This document shows positions 51,799 to 61,270 of a DNA stretch of 64,000 nt, one piece after another. Numbering within the stretch: position 1 is the first letter of the stretch; every line of letters starts with the position of its first letter. The stretch spans positions 7,440,001 through 7,504,000 of the forward strand of contig NZ_CP090063.1 of assembly GCF_021391495.1 (NCBI RefSeq), read 5' to 3'. The position numbers and the translations under genes are program-made. The notes below the pieces were generated by a model, which saw only the letters and a program-made list of their open reading frames with translations, was not told where the DNA came from and made no database searches. This DNA is from Amycolatopsis acidiphila. Lineage in GTDB: Bacteria > Actinomycetota > Actinomycetes > Mycobacteriales > Pseudonocardiaceae.

Positions 51799-52385
51799 GA
51801 ACCACTCTCCACGGCTGTGCGCACGGCGTCAGGGTTGCCGAAGACAGGTGGGTTCCGGATGAAATGCACCTGTCCGTCCGGCGTGACCAGGTAGGACGCG
51901 GGCAGCGCGGACACCTTGAGCGCGGAGCGTGCCGGGCCGGTGCCGCCTTCGCCGTCGAAGACGCTCGGCAGGTGCACGCCGAGCTTCGTCAGCAGGGCGA
52001 GGCCGTCGGCCTGCGAGCTGGCGGCCTGCACGAGGAGGACCTGCGCGGCACCCGGTTGCCTGGCGTAGGCGGCCAGCACCGGCAGCTCCGTCTTGCAGGG
52101 CTCGCACCAGGTCGCCCAGACGTTGACCAGGGTGGTGTGACCGGCCAGCGCGGTCCCGAGGTCGAGCTGCGCGCCGTCGCCGAGGCACTGCGAGGTGACG
52201 CCCTCGAGCTGCGCGACCTCGCCGGTGCCGCGGGGACACGGTGCCAGCGCGGCCGCGGCGCGGGGCGCCGACAGGTCGGGCGCGGCGGTGTTCTGCGTCG
52301 GCGCGTCGTCCCGGGGCAGGACCGCGATGATCACGCCGATGATCAGCACACCCACGGCCAGTGCCCATTTCGTCGCGGTGGTCAC
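51795..52385 (-). CDS. Membrane-anchored thioredoxin-like (TlpA/ResA type) protein
   Basis: 196 residues. One N-terminal membrane helix ([18 protein letters not shown]), then a thioredoxin fold with active site [13 protein letters not shown] and the cis-Pro in [10 protein letters not shown]. Two more cysteines ([13 protein letters not shown]) may form a second disulphide. Expected outside the membrane as a disulphide reductase. Overlaps nth and the NUDIX gene by 4 bp each. Confidence 0.9.
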   Translation of the reverse strand: MTTATKWALAVGVLIIGVIIAVLPRDDAPTQNTAAPDLSAPRAAAALAPCPRGTGEVAQLEGVTSQCLGDGAQLDLGTALAGHTTLVNVWATWCEPCKTELPVLAAYARQPGAAQVLLVQAASSQADGLALLTKLGVHLPSVFDGEGGTGPARSALKVSALPASYLVTPDGQVHFIRNPPVFGNPDAVRTAVESGS

Positions 52386-53143
52386 CGGTGTTCCACCATC
52401 GCCAGGATGTGGTCGCGTTCCGGGCCCTTGACCAGCTTCGCCGCCTCGTCGAACTCGGTCGGGCCGGCGCCGAACGACGGGCAGTCCTTCGCCAGCGGGC
52501 AGGCGCCACAGGCGGGTTTGCGGGCGTGGCAGACGCGACGGCCGTGGAAGATCACCCGGTGCGAGAGCATCGTCCAGTCCTTGCGCGGGATCAGCTCGCC
52601 GATGGCGTGCTCGACCTTGACCGGGTCCTCTTCGGACGTCCAGCCCCAGCGGCGCACGAGCCGCCCGAAGTGGGTGTCGACGGTGATGCCGGGGAGGTCG
52701 AAGGCGTTGCCGAGCACGACGTTCGCGGTCTTGCGGCCGACGCCGGGCAGGGTGACCAGCTCGTCGAGCTTGTTCGGCACCTCACCGCCGTAGCGCTCCA
52801 CCAGCGCGGCGCCCAGGCCGAGGATCGAGTTCGCCTTCGCCCGGAAGAACCCGGTCGGGCGCAGCAGCTCCTCCAGCTCCGCGCGGTCGGCGGCGGCGTA
52901 GTCGGCGGCCGTCTTGTACCGGGCGAACACGGCGGGCGTGACCTCGTTCACCCGGACGTCGGTGGTCTGCGCGGAAAGCACCACCGCGACCAGCAGTTCG
53001 AGCGGGTTGGTGAAGTCGAGCTCGGCGCGCGCGTCGGGAAACTCCTCGGCGAGGCAACGCAGCATGCGGCGCGCGCGTCTCACCAGAGCAAGCCGGCTTT
53101 CCCCTTCACCCTTCCGGGGTGCGTAACGAACAGCGGGTGGCAC
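52382..53143 (-). CDS. nth: Endonuclease III
   Basis: 253 residues. Base-excision repair glycosylase/AP lyase for oxidised pyrimidines. Helix-hairpin-helix [17 protein letters not shown] with the catalytic Lys, Asp in [11 protein letters not shown], and the 4Fe-4S cluster [17 protein letters not shown] (C-x6-C-x2-C-x5-C). First gene of the four-gene block nth - thioredoxin-like - NUDIX - marP, all overlapping by 4 bp. Confidence 0.96.
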   Translation of the reverse strand: MPPAVRYAPRKGEGESRLALVRRARRMLRCLAEEFPDARAELDFTNPLELLVAVVLSAQTTDVRVNEVTPAVFARYKTAADYAAADRAELEELLRPTGFFRAKANSILGLGAALVERYGGEVPNKLDELVTLPGVGRKTANVVLGNAFDLPGITVDTHFGRLVRRWGWTSEEDPVKVEHAIGELIPRKDWTMLSHRVIFHGRRVCHARKPACGACPLAKDCPSFGAGPTEFDEAAKLVKGPERDHILAMVEHR

Positions 53144-53248
53144 CCCGATAGCCTACGGAAGGCACCACGGGTCCTTCCCGGTGGCCGATATGCCGTAGCA
53201 GAGGCCTGGCGCAGGAACCGAGCCAACACAAGCGAGGATCTGAAGTCG

Positions 53249-53500
53249 ATGACCGTCTGGTTCGTAGTAGCCGTGCCCCTCGTGATGATGTTCTTCGCCC
53301 TGGCCATGGAGCGCGTCGAGAGCCGCCTCAAGCACGTCGCCGTGCAGGAGGAAGAGGTCGAGGAGTTCCTCGAGCAGGCCCGGCCGAACGAGGTCAGGGC
53401 GCTCTACGGGCACGGGATCGGGCGCGCGCTGGAGCTGTTCCGGCTGCGCAGGCTCGGTGGCAGGGCGGCCAAACTGAGGTCGCGGCGGGCCCGCGGCTGA
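53249..53500 (+). CDS. Small membrane protein of unknown function (Rv3675-like position)
   Basis: 83 residues: [21 protein letters not shown] is one membrane helix; the rest is charged and helical ([15 protein letters not shown] ... [19 protein letters not shown]) and ends very basic. It lies between the divergent nth and the downstream crp gene. ATG 53249 is preceded by GAGGA at slightly long spacing. Confidence 0.75.
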   Translation: MTVWFVVAVPLVMMFFALAMERVESRLKHVAVQEEEVEEFLEQARPNEVRALYGHGIGRALELFRLRRLGGRAAKLRSRRARG

Positions 53501-53638
53501 GCCCCTACTGCCACCACCCTCGGGCAAGGACTTTACTGGCGGGTTAGGCTGCCTCTTCGGACGAGATCGTTACGCCCTTTCGTGGGCGTCTACAGCCTGC
53601 CCAGCGGCGAGCCGTGCAGCGATCTCGCCCGAACGGCC

Positions 53639-53666
53639 TAGACTGCACGCAAGTGATCGGCGACAC
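53639..53666 (+). promoter_or_regulatory. Putative crp promoter with overlapping Crp-like half-palindrome
   Basis: -10-like TAGACT at 53639-53644. GTGA-TCGGCG-ACAC (53653-53666) differs from GTGA-N6-TCAC at one position and covers the expected transcription start, as would suit negative autoregulation. No convincing -35. Confidence 0.4.
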
Positions 53667-53711
53667 GTCCCCGCCCGGGGACGGAAGTCGCCACCGACGA
53701 GGAGGCACGAG

Positions 53712-54386
53712 GTGGACGAGACCCTGGCCCGGGCGGGCATCTTCCAGGGGGTGGAACCGGCCGCGGCCGAGGCGCTCGCGCAGACCTTGGAGACCGTTGA
53801 GTTCCCCCGGGGTCACGTGATCTTCACCGAGGGCGAGCCGGGCGACAAGCTGTACATCATCCTGTCCGGCAAGGTCAAGATCGGTCGCAAGTCCCCGGAC
53901 GGCAGGGAGAACCTGCTGTGGATCGCCGGGCCGTCGGACATGTTCGGCGAGCTGTCGATCTTCGACCCGGGGCCGCGCACGTCGAGTGCCACCACGGTGA
54001 CCGAGGTCCGTGCGGTGACGATGGACAGGCCGTCCCTGCGCAAGTGGATCTCGACCCGGCCGGAGATCGCCGAGCAGCTGCTGCGGGTGATCGCCCGCCG
54101 GCTGCGCCGGACGAACAACATGGTCGCGGAGCTGATCTTCACGGACGTGCCGGGCCGGGTGGCGCGGGCGCTGCTGCAGCTGGCGCAGCGGTTCGGCAGC
54201 CAGGAGGCGGGCATCCTGCGGGTCACGCACGACCTCACCCAGGAGGAGATCGCGCAGTACGTGGGTGCGAGCCGCGAGACCGTCAACAAGGCGCTCGCCG
54301 ACTTCGCCCACCGCGGTTGGCTCCGCCTGGAAGGCAAGTCCGTCCTGATCCTCGACCCAGAACGCCTAGCCCGCCGCGCCCGCTAA
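53712..54386 (+). CDS. crp: Crp/Fnr-family transcriptional regulator (GlxR/Rv3676 type)
   Basis: 224 residues. Cyclic-nucleotide domain with [21 protein letters not shown] and the phosphate-binding cassette [16 protein letters not shown], in which Arg and Ser would contact cAMP. C-terminal winged helix with [21 protein letters not shown]. Global regulator of carbon and resuscitation genes in relatives. GTG 53712 is preceded by GAGGAGG. Followed by REP-like hairpins and a strong terminator. Confidence 0.95.
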   Translation: MDETLARAGIFQGVEPAAAEALAQTLETVEFPRGHVIFTEGEPGDKLYIILSGKVKIGRKSPDGRENLLWIAGPSDMFGELSIFDPGPRTSSATTVTEVRAVTMDRPSLRKWISTRPEIAEQLLRVIARRLRRTNNMVAELIFTDVPGRVARALLQLAQRFGSQEAGILRVTHDLTQEEIAQYVGASRETVNKALADFAHRGWLRLEGKSVLILDPERLARRAR

Positions 54387-54441
54387 CCCCGACACCAACG
54401 CGGCCACCTCCGCCCGCCCCCAACAACGGTGACCCGGCGAA

Positions 54442-54515
54442 CCCCCCGGCACCGCGCCGGGGGGTCCAGGGGGGCGAAGCCCTCCCTGGCGGGGGTCTGG
54501 GGGTTCGACCCCCAG
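54442..54515. repeat. REP-like cluster of three adjacent hairpins
   Basis: CCCCCCGGC/GCCGGGGGG (54442-54464), CCAGGG-GGGC/GCCC-CCCTGG (54466-54489) and CTGGGGG/CCCCCAG with loop TTCGA (54497-54515). The middle and right parts have the look of a dispersed extragenic palindromic element common in actinomycetes. Confidence 0.65.
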
Positions 54516-54572
54516 GACAAGACACCGGAGTGCTCCGGCGAACGCGTCAGCGCGAGCAGGGGCACTCCTAAA

Positions 54573-54616
54573 CGAAGGGCCGGGCGCCACCCCCGACGTG
54601 GCGCACCGGCCCTTCG
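54573..54616 (+). terminator. Strong terminator hairpin after crp
   Basis: Arms CGAAGGGCCGG-GCGCCAC and GTGGCGC-A-CCGGCCCTTCG (18 bp with one bulge), 7-nt loop. No T tail. The rest of 54387-54900 holds no gene that I can see. Confidence 0.75.
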
Positions 54617-54862
54617 CTGTGCGCGGGCCATCCCCCGACGGACCGCGCTCCCCGCCCTCCGGAATTTAGGCCCCGACCCGAGCCCGGAGGGAGTTTTTCT
54701 GTTGTGTCAACCATGCCACGGCCCCCACCCCGAAATTCAAGGCCGTTCACCCCCAAGGACGCCACCGTGGCCGGTTCGTTGCGCTGGACCCGGAAAAATC
54801 CGCGCACCGTTATCCAACCGAGACATCGGCGCCCGAACGGTGAGCGAAGTCGCCCCAAATAA

Positions 54863-54893
54863 TTGGTACCGGCGTACCAGAGTGCGGCATACT
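54863..54893 (+). promoter_or_regulatory. Promoter with overlapping dyad upstream of the MFS gene
   Basis: Dyad TGGTAC-CGGC-GTACCA (54864-54879) overlaps a -35-like TTGGTA (54863-54868); -10-like CATACT is at 54888-54893, 8 nt before the ATG, so the transcript is probably leaderless. The dyad is placed to let a repressor block the polymerase. Confidence 0.55.
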
Positions 54894-54900
54894 GATACCC

Positions 54901-56127
54901 ATGTCCCAATCCGTCTCTCTCGCCGACTACCGCGCCGCCCTCACCACGCCCGGCTCGGGCCGCCCGCTGGCGGCCTCGCTGCTGGCGCGCCTGCCGATCG
55001 CGATGATCGGCCTGTCGGCGCTGCTCTACGTGCAGCAGGAGACCGGATCCTTCGCCACCGCGGGTCTCGTCTCGGCGGGCTCGCTGGTCGGCGTGTCGGT
55101 CGGCTCGATCATCCAGGGCCGGCTGATCGACCGCCTCGGCCCGACGCGCCCACTGCTCATCGTGGTCGCCTTCTTCGCGGTCGCGATGGCCGCCCTGGCC
55201 TTCGCCATCGAGGCGCACGCCGCGACGCCCGTGCTCGTGCTGCTCGGCGGCGGCATCGGCATCACCGAGCCGATGGTCGGCTCCGCTTCGCGTGCGCTGT
55301 GGGGGCGGCTCGTCGCCGCGGACTCCGCGAAGAACGCCGCCTTCTCCTACGAGGCGATCAGCATGGAGGTGTTCTTCATCCTCGGCCCCGGGCTGGCCGG
55401 ACTGCTGGTCGCGGCGCCGTGGCCGGGCACCGGCATGATCGCGGGCGGCGTCTGCATGATCGTCGGCGCGACGCTGTTCGCGCTCAGCCCCGCCGTCCGC
55501 GCCTGGGGTCCGGCGCCGACCGCGCACCGGCCGCTGCTCGGCGCGCTCGCCGGGCCCGGCATGCGCACGCTGGCGCTCGCCGCGCTCGGCTTCGGCGTGG
55601 TCATCGGCTTCGTCGAGGTCGCCGTGCCCGCGGCGGCGACGGAGGCCGGGCAGCCCGCCCTGAGCGGTGTCCTGCTGTCGGCCTGGTCGGTCAGCTCGGT
55701 CGCGTTCGGCATCGCCTACAGCCTGCGCCCCTGGCCGCGCCGGATGTCGCTGCGGCTGCCCGCGCTGCTCGCCGCGTTCGGCCTGCTCGTGGCGCTGCTC
55801 GCATGGCCGTCGACCCTGTGGGGCCTGGCGCTGGCCATGCTCCTGGCCGGGGCGGTGATCACCCCGCAGTCCGCGACGCATTCGGCCGCGATCGAGCTCG
55901 TCGCCCCCGAGGGCACCGCGGCGGAGGCGTTCGGCTGGGTACTCACGGCTGTCACGCTCGGGCTGGCGTTCGGGCAGTCCGTGAGCGGTTACCTGGTGGA
56001 GCACGCCGGCCCGGCGGCGTCGTTCCTCGCGGCCAGCGCTGCCGCACTGGTGATCGCCGTGCTGGTCTGGCTGCTGCGCGCCACCGTGCGCCGGCCCGAG
56101 CCTGCCCGCGAAGCCGCCCTGGTCTAG
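54901..56127 (+). CDS. Major facilitator superfamily transporter
   Basis: 408 residues, 12 helices. Loop 2-3 reads GSIIQGRLIDRLGPTRPLL, matching the MFS motif A region; no substrate motif. It resembles drug/metabolite exporters of about 400 residues. Its 3' end overlaps the convergent MBL gene by 4 bp. Not part of the core block in M. tuberculosis as I recall it, so it may be a lineage insertion. Confidence 0.85.
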   Translation: MSQSVSLADYRAALTTPGSGRPLAASLLARLPIAMIGLSALLYVQQETGSFATAGLVSAGSLVGVSVGSIIQGRLIDRLGPTRPLLIVVAFFAVAMAALAFAIEAHAATPVLVLLGGGIGITEPMVGSASRALWGRLVAADSAKNAAFSYEAISMEVFFILGPGLAGLLVAAPWPGTGMIAGGVCMIVGATLFALSPAVRAWGPAPTAHRPLLGALAGPGMRTLALAALGFGVVIGFVEVAVPAAATEAGQPALSGVLLSAWSVSSVAFGIAYSLRPWPRRMSLRLPALLAAFGLLVALLAWPSTLWGLALAMLLAGAVITPQSATHSAAIELVAPEGTAAEAFGWVLTAVTLGLAFGQSVSGYLVEHAGPAASFLAASAAALVIAVLVWLLRATVRRPEPAREAALV

Positions 56128-56882
56128 CCGCGCAGGTACTCCAGCTGCGCACGGACGCTGTGCTCGGCGGGAGCCCACAGCGCCTGGTCGACGTCCGCGT
56201 AGACGTGTTCGACGATCTGGCGCGGGGTGGCGTTCTCGCCGAGCACCTCCAGTGCCGCGCGCACCTGGTCCAGCCGCTGCTCACGGTGGTCGAGGTACTC
56301 CTGAGCGGTCGTCTTCAGCTCGGCGAGCTCCGGCCCGTGCCCGGGCAGCCCGCTCAGTCCCGCGGGCAGTTCGAGCAACCGCCGCAGCGAACGCAGGTAC
56401 GCCCCGAGATCGGCCAGGACCGTGGTGCCGCGACCGAGGATCGTGTCGCCGGTCAGCACGTGGTCGCCGAACCGGAAGCAGACCGAGTCCTCGGTGTGCC
56501 CCGGCGTGTGCAGGACCTCCAGCTCGAGCCCGGCGGCCGAGATCGTTTCACCGTCGACAAAGGACTCAACGCCGCCGCACAGTGCCGGGTCGAACGCACG
56601 CACCGGCGCCCCTACCCGCTCGGCCAGCCAGGGTCCGCCCTCGCTGTGGTCGGCGTGGTGGTGGGTGAGCAGGATCAACGCGACCCGCCCGGCCTCGGCG
56701 AGCTTCGGCAGGTGGTCCAGGTCGTGATACCCGGGGTCGACGATGACGCACTCGTCGGCGCCGGGCGCCCGCAGCACCCAGCTGTTGGTGCCCTCCAGCG
56801 TCATCGAGGACGGGTTGTTCTCCAGCAGCACCGAGGCGACCGGCGACACCTGCCGGAACTCGCCGTACGCGGGATGCGTCAT
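56124..56882 (-). CDS. Metallo-beta-lactamase-fold hydrolase
   Basis: 252 residues. Zinc motif LLTHHHADHSEGG, later ligands LHTPGHTEDS and LTGDTILGRG, and the last His in GLPGHGPEL. The C-terminal helical extension (EYLDHREQRLDQVRAALE ... PRQIVEHVYADVDQALW) is that of the LACTB2-like/RNase-related clade (Rv3677c position). Substrate unknown; LACTB2 relatives cleave RNA. Overlaps the upstream NUDIX gene by 4 bp. Confidence 0.9.
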   Translation of the reverse strand: MTHPAYGEFRQVSPVASVLLENNPSSMTLEGTNSWVLRAPGADECVIVDPGYHDLDHLPKLAEAGRVALILLTHHHADHSEGGPWLAERVGAPVRAFDPALCGGVESFVDGETISAAGLELEVLHTPGHTEDSVCFRFGDHVLTGDTILGRGTTVLADLGAYLRSLRRLLELPAGLSGLPGHGPELAELKTTAQEYLDHREQRLDQVRAALEVLGENATPRQIVEHVYADVDQALWAPAEHSVRAQLEYLRG

Positions 56883-57682
56883 TCGTCCCCCATGATCACG
56901 CGGATGTGGTCGCCGTCGCGGATGATCGTCGGGAGGATCGTCTTGATCTTCCGATCCACCGCGAGCACCTCGTCCGTGGAGCTGAACCGGGTGAGCTCGC
57001 TCAACGTGTGCCAGGTGGGCGGCATGAGAGTGCTGCGCCCGGCCTCGGCGTCGGCGAGGGCGTCCTGCGGGCGCTGCCAGGCCGATGACTCGGCCTCGGT
57101 GGTCTCGCCGTCGGCGTGCTGCCCGGAAGGCAGTACGGCGACGTAGAAGCGGGCGTCGTACCGGCGCTTCTCCTGAACGGGGGTGATCCAGTGGGCCCAG
57201 GGCCGCAACAGGTCCGCACGCAGGGTCAGCCCGGCGTCGGCCAGGAAGGCCGCGAGCGAGAGTTCGCGCGACTCGAGCGCCTGCCGCGCTTCGGCGTAGC
57301 GGGCCGCGTCGGCGACCACGGCGTCCTCGGTACCGGCCAGGAGCACGCCGGACTCCTCGAACGTCTCCCGCACCGCCGCGCACACCAGCGCGCGGGCGAC
57401 CGGTTCCGTCCCGCCGAACCACGCCGCCCAGTCCGCCGCCGGCGGACCGGCCCAGCTCACCGAGGCGTCCGCGTCCCGCTTGTCGACCCCGCCGCCGGGG
57501 AAGACCGTCATCCCCGCGGCGAAGGCCATCGCGGCCACCCGCCGCTGCAGGAAGACCTCCATGCCCTGCTCGGTGTCGCGGAGCAGGATCACGGTGGCGG
57601 CGTCCCGCGGCACGGCGGGGTTCTCCGGCGGCGTGTCGGTGAAAGATATGCCGTCCGGCAGTTCAAAACTAAGTTGAGGCAC
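56879..57682 (-). CDS. NUDIX hydrolase
   Basis: 267 residues. Nudix region TVFPGGGVDKRDAD ... AAVRETFEESGVLLAG, with an insertion of about 30 residues between the Gly-rich start and REx2EExG, as in the NUDT19/RP2p-like subgroup. Those members act on acyl-CoA esters; activity here is a guess. Translationally coupled to the MBL-fold gene, a pairing seen often in actinobacteria. Confidence 0.85.
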   Translation of the reverse strand: MPQLSFELPDGISFTDTPPENPAVPRDAATVILLRDTEQGMEVFLQRRVAAMAFAAGMTVFPGGGVDKRDADASVSWAGPPAADWAAWFGGTEPVARALVCAAVRETFEESGVLLAGTEDAVVADAARYAEARQALESRELSLAAFLADAGLTLRADLLRPWAHWITPVQEKRRYDARFYVAVLPSGQHADGETTEAESSAWQRPQDALADAEAGRSTLMPPTWHTLSELTRFSSTDEVLAVDRKIKTILPTIIRDGDHIRVIMGDE

Positions 57683-57703
57683 GCTAAGGAACTTACGCGG
57701 CGG

Positions 57704-58837
57704 TCAGGCCCCGGAAAACCCGTCGACCCAGCGCGGGTTGTCCTCGCCGCCCGAACCGTTGGTCCGGACCTTCGACGCCTCCGACCGCTCCCGCTCGGCC
57801 AGCTCGGCATGGAGCTCACGGAGCAGCTGGCGGTCGCGCTCGGACAGCTGCGGGTCGTTGAGGTCCAGCTCCGGGATCTCGACGACCTCACCGGGCCCGA
57901 TGATCGCGGACGCGATCGCCCTGCCCTTCTCCGGGTCCTCGGCCAGCGCCGCCCGCAGCTGGGCGACCTCGGCCGAGCTGAGGTCCGTGGTGGCCTCCAC
58001 CCGTGCCTCCGGCGGCTCCTCGCGAGGGCCGAACTTGTGCCCGGGCCCCTTCGGCGGCTCGGGGACGGGTGCCGCGGCCGGGGCCGGTTCGGGTTCCTCG
58101 TCCTTCGCGTCGGCGGCGACGTGCCGGCCCGACTTCTCCTGGGCGACGGCCGAGGCCTTCGCCGGAGCCGGCCTGCTCGGCCGGTCGGCCGTCGTGGAAC
58201 CACTGGCCAGCCACACGGCGACGGCCGAGTCGAAGGCCTGGTCGTGATAGCGGGTGCGGTCGGCGCCGGGACCCGAGACCTCGACGACCGACCGGATGCC
58301 CGCGCGGCGCAGTGCCGCGTCGACCCGGTAGGCGGCCGCGGGCGGGTTGCCCTCGGGGCCGATCTCGACCAGCACCACCCGCTGCGGCAGCGGACCGGGC
58401 ACGCTGCCGGCGGGTGTGTTGCGCCACACCGCGTGCACCGAGCGCAGGTCCGGCAGCACCTGCAGGGTGCGGTCCAGCGCGTCCGCGATCCCGCGTTCGG
58501 GCTGGTTGTCCCCGGTGAAGTGGTGCAGCACGCCGTTGTCGGCCTCGGCGTCGTTGACCGTCAGGTGGTCGGCGAGCGTCGCGTCGGAACGGCTCAGCTC
58601 GAGCACCAGCCCGAGCTCATGCTGCTCGGACTCGCGCACCGGCAGCCTGCCCGCGATCAACGCGCCCGTGGTCAGCTCGGCGGCCTCGTCCAGCCGCGCT
58701 CGCGCGGTCAGCTCACGTGCTTCGGAAAGCGCACTGTCGTCCAGCCGTCCGGCCAGCGCGAGCAGCAGGTTGTGCAGCCGCAACGGAACCGCGAACCCGT
58801 CGGTTCCCAGTCCTGCGGCGTCACTGTGGACCTCCAC
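57704..58837 (-). CDS. Hypothetical protein, alpha/beta N-domain and charged linker
   Basis: 377 residues, no family recognised. Residues 1-190 are an alpha/beta domain (VVLVEIGPEGNPPAAAYRVDAALRRAGIRSVVEVSG) with a possible Rossmann-like rhythm; residues 200-280 are a Pro/Ala/Glu linker; the end is helical and acidic (LSERDRQLLRELHAELAERERSEASK). No signal peptide or membrane segment. Followed upstream by another unknown gene (58877-59497) on the same strand 39 bp away; the two and ridA likely form one transcript. Confidence 0.72.
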   Translation of the reverse strand: MEVHSDAAGLGTDGFAVPLRLHNLLLALAGRLDDSALSEARELTARARLDEAAELTTGALIAGRLPVRESEQHELGLVLELSRSDATLADHLTVNDAEADNGVLHHFTGDNQPERGIADALDRTLQVLPDLRSVHAVWRNTPAGSVPGPLPQRVVLVEIGPEGNPPAAAYRVDAALRRAGIRSVVEVSGPGADRTRYHDQAFDSAVAVWLASGSTTADRPSRPAPAKASAVAQEKSGRHVAADAKDEEPEPAPAAAPVPEPPKGPGHKFGPREEPPEARVEATTDLSSAEVAQLRAALAEDPEKGRAIASAIIGPGEVVEIPELDLNDPQLSERDRQLLRELHAELAERERSEASKVRTNGSGGEDNPRWVDGFSGA

Positions 58838-58876
58838 GATTCTCCTCCCAGCAGCCCGCCCGAGGCGAGCGAGCCG

Positions 58877-59497
58877 TTACGCAGCGGCGAGGCGGTGCCC
58901 GGTGTCCACTGCTCCGGTACAGACCAGCTCGGAACTCGCCAGCGCGGCACGGTGGTACGCGGGGAGGTCGAACCGCGGCGGCATGACCTCGACGCTGGGC
59001 TCCTCGTCGCCCAGCACCCGCAGGACCCGCTGCAGCTCACCGGTCAGCCTCGGCAGCCCGGCCACGGCGGTGATCAACAACACCCGCTTCGGCTCGCCAC
59101 CGTCGCCGTGCCGCCAACTCTCCCGCACCTCACCCACGTCCGGCCGGCCCCGCAACGTTGCGTGCACCAACGCGGACACTGAGTCTACGGAGTTCACCCA
59201 ATCGGGTGCACTCCCCGTGAATGTGTACCTGTTCTCGGGAGTCTCGTCCACCCCAAGGGTGGAACTAACCTGGTGCCAGTCGGCGCCGTGCGGCACCAGC
59301 CCGGCGACCAGCAGGCGATACTCCGGTTGGTCCAGGTCGATATTGTGCTTTAGCAAAGTCCTGGGCAGGGTCCGCGCGAGCGTCGTCATCGCGCCCTCGC
59401 CCAGCCAGTCGCGGTAGCGCCACAGCAGCTGGTCCGGCATCCGGCCGGCCAGGCGCAGGAGCAGCTCGTGACAAGCGGCTTCGATGTCCGGATCCAT
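58877..59497 (-). CDS. Hypothetical protein adjacent to ridA
   Basis: 206 residues: helical N-terminal half (LLLRLAGRMPDQLLWRYRDWLGEGAMTTLARTLPRTLLKHNIDL) and an alpha/beta C-terminal half (KRVLLITAVAGLPRLTGELQRVLRVLG). Not recognised. It begins one base after the ridA stop, so it is certainly in the ridA operon. The trailing half resembles part of the N-domain of the 57704-58837 protein in size and rhythm only. Confidence 0.7.
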   Translation of the reverse strand: MDPDIEAACHELLLRLAGRMPDQLLWRYRDWLGEGAMTTLARTLPRTLLKHNIDLDQPEYRLLVAGLVPHGADWHQVSSTLGVDETPENRYTFTGSAPDWVNSVDSVSALVHATLRGRPDVGEVRESWRHGDGGEPKRVLLITAVAGLPRLTGELQRVLRVLGDEEPSVEVMPPRFDLPAYHRAALASSELVCTGAVDTGHRLAAA

Positions 59498-59498
59498 G

Positions 59499-59951
59499 TC
59501 AGACCTCCACGATCAGTTCCACCTCGACCGGCGACCCCAGCGGTAGCTCGGCCACCCCCACCGCCGAGCGCGCGTGCGCGCCCGCTTCCCCGAAGATCTC
59601 GCCCAGCACCTCGGATGCACCGTTGATCACGGCGGGCTGCCCGGTGAACCCCTCGGTGGAGGCCACGAACCCGACGACCTTGACCACCCGGGTGACCGAG
59701 TCGACGCCCACCAGCGCGTGCACGGCGGCGAGCGCGTTCAGCACGCAGGTGCGCGCGTGCCGCTTCGCCTCCTCGGGGCTCACCTCGCCGCCGACCTTGC
59801 CGGTCGCGGCCAGCTTGCCCTCGACGAAGGGCAGCTGCCCGGAGGTGAAGACCTGGGAACCGCTGCGGACCGCCGGCACGTACGCGGCGACCGGCGCCGC
59901 GACCGAGGGCAGCTCGATGCCCAGCTCGGTGAGCCGGTCCGACCAGGTCAC
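59499..59951 (-). CDS. RidA family protein (reactive intermediate deaminase)
   Basis: 150 residues. YjgF/YER057c/UK114 fold: VRSGSQVFTSGQLPFVEGKL near the N-terminus, ARTCVLNALAAVHALVG in the middle, and ARSAVGVAELPLGSPVEVELIVEV at the end with the conserved Arg that binds the carboxylate of 2-aminoacrylate in active members. GTG 59951 shares GTGA with the preceding small gene. Confidence 0.9.
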   Translation of the reverse strand: MTWSDRLTELGIELPSVAAPVAAYVPAVRSGSQVFTSGQLPFVEGKLAATGKVGGEVSPEEAKRHARTCVLNALAAVHALVGVDSVTRVVKVVGFVASTEGFTGQPAVINGASEVLGEIFGEAGAHARSAVGVAELPLGSPVEVELIVEV

Positions 59952-60103
59952 GCCTTCACCCGCTTGAGGTAGGCGACGTGCTGCTCGCCGCTGGGGTTCG
60001 GCAGCACGGTCACCAGTTCCCAGCCGTCCTCGCCCCACTGGTCCAGGATCTGCTTGGTCGCGTGGATCAACAGCGGAACCGTGGCATACTCCCACTTGGT
60101 CAT
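59948..60103 (-). CDS. DUF4177-type small protein
   Basis: 51 residues: MTKWEYATVPLLIHATKQIL then DQWGEDGWELVTVLPNPSGE. This is the compact beta-alpha-beta pattern of DUF4177 proteins (Rv3678A position). Function unknown. Coupled to ridA by a 4-bp overlap. Open frame extends upstream but ATG 60103 fits homologues. Confidence 0.9.
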   Translation of the reverse strand: MTKWEYATVPLLIHATKQILDQWGEDGWELVTVLPNPSGEQHVAYLKRVKA

Positions 60104-60265
60104 GCGGACAATGTAGCCGCGACGCGGAGCGTCACCGTTGAGGGTGGCGGTGGGCTGGCAGGGGCGCGTAACGACCCGATCAAGGGGCGACCGGCCCACC
60201 CGACGAGTCTCACTTTGCGTCACCGAGGCCCGACACTCCCGTCCTGGGTGAATTACGCTGCGAAC

Positions 60266-61270
60266 GTGAGCACACCCTTGGCCGGCTGGACCGACGAGCT
60301 CGCCCGCGCCCGGCTGCACTTCGTGTCCGGCAAGGGCGGCACCGGAAAGACGACGCTCGCGGCCGCGCTGGGGCTCGCACTCGCCCGCAACGGCCGCCGC
60401 GTGCTCCTGATCGAAGTGGAGGGCAGGCAGGGCTTCGCCCAGCTCTTCGACACCGAGCCGCTGCCCTACGCCGAGCAGCGCGTCGCGTCCGCGCCCGGCG
60501 GCGGGGAGCTGCGCGCGCTGCACATCGACGTCGAGGCCGCGCTGCTCGAGTACTTCGAGATGTTCTACAACCTGGGCTTCGCGGGCCGGACCCTGCGCCG
60601 GATGGGGGCGATCGAGTTCGCCACCACGCTGGCGCCGGGCCTGCGTGACGTACTCCTCACCGGGAAGATCAAGGAGTGCGTGGGGCGGACCGAGTCCGAC
60701 GGCCGGCACACCTACGACGCCGTCGTGGTCGACGCGCCGCCGACCGGCCGGGTGGTCAAGTTCCTCGACGTCACCAAGGCCCTGACCGATCTCGCGCGCA
60801 CCGGCCCGATCCGCGCACAGGCCGACGGCGTCGTGCGGCTGCTGCACTCGGGGGAGACCGCCGTGCACCTGGTCACGCTGCTGGAGGAGATGCCGGTGCG
60901 GGAGACCGTCGATGCCGTTGCCGAGCTCGACGGCGCCGACCTGCGGCCCGGCGCGGTGTTCGTCAACAGGGTGCGCCCGCCGCGGCTGCCCGCACGATCG
61001 CTGAGCGCGGCGGCGGACGGCCGGGTCGACGCCTCCCGGGTCCGCACGGGGCTCGCCGCGGCCGGGCTGGAGCTGCCGGACGCCACGCTGGAGGCGCTGG
61101 TGGCCGAGACCGTGGAGCACGCGATCGGGATCGCCGCCGAGCAGCGCGCCCGCGAACAGCTCGCGGAGGCCGACCTGCCGACGCTGGAGGTGCCCGACCT
61201 CACCCACGGGGTGGACGTCGCGGCCCTCTACGACATCGCCGAGACCCTCCTCGAGCAGGGAGTGCGCTGA
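60266..61270 (+). CDS. ArsA/GET3-family ATPase (first of a pair)
   Basis: 334 residues. Walker [21 protein letters not shown], Switch I-like [16 protein letters not shown], and [20 protein letters not shown] as Walker B/Switch II. Actinobacterial ArsA-like pairs (Rv3679-Rv3680) are cytoplasmic; the Rv3679-3680 complex is implicated in metalloid and redox handling. Start GTG 60266 is 6 nt after a -10-like TACGCT, so leaderless. Stop and next start share TGATG. Confidence 0.9.
   Translation: MSTPLAGWTDELARARLHFVSGKGGTGKTTLAAALGLALARNGRRVLLIEVEGRQGFAQLFDTEPLPYAEQRVASAPGGGELRALHIDVEAALLEYFEMFYNLGFAGRTLRRMGAIEFATTLAPGLRDVLLTGKIKECVGRTESDGRHTYDAVVVDAPPTGRVVKFLDVTKALTDLARTGPIRAQADGVVRLLHSGETAVHLVTLLEEMPVRETVDAVAELDGADLRPGAVFVNRVRPPRLPARSLSAAADGRVDASRVRTGLAAAGLELPDATLEALVAETVEHAIGIAAEQRAREQLAEADLPTLEVPDLTHGVDVAALYDIAETLLEQGVR

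Noticed and set aside
54497..54515. Hairpin with TTCGA loop as a tRNA T arm
   Set aside because: No acceptor, D or anticodon stems could be built around it.
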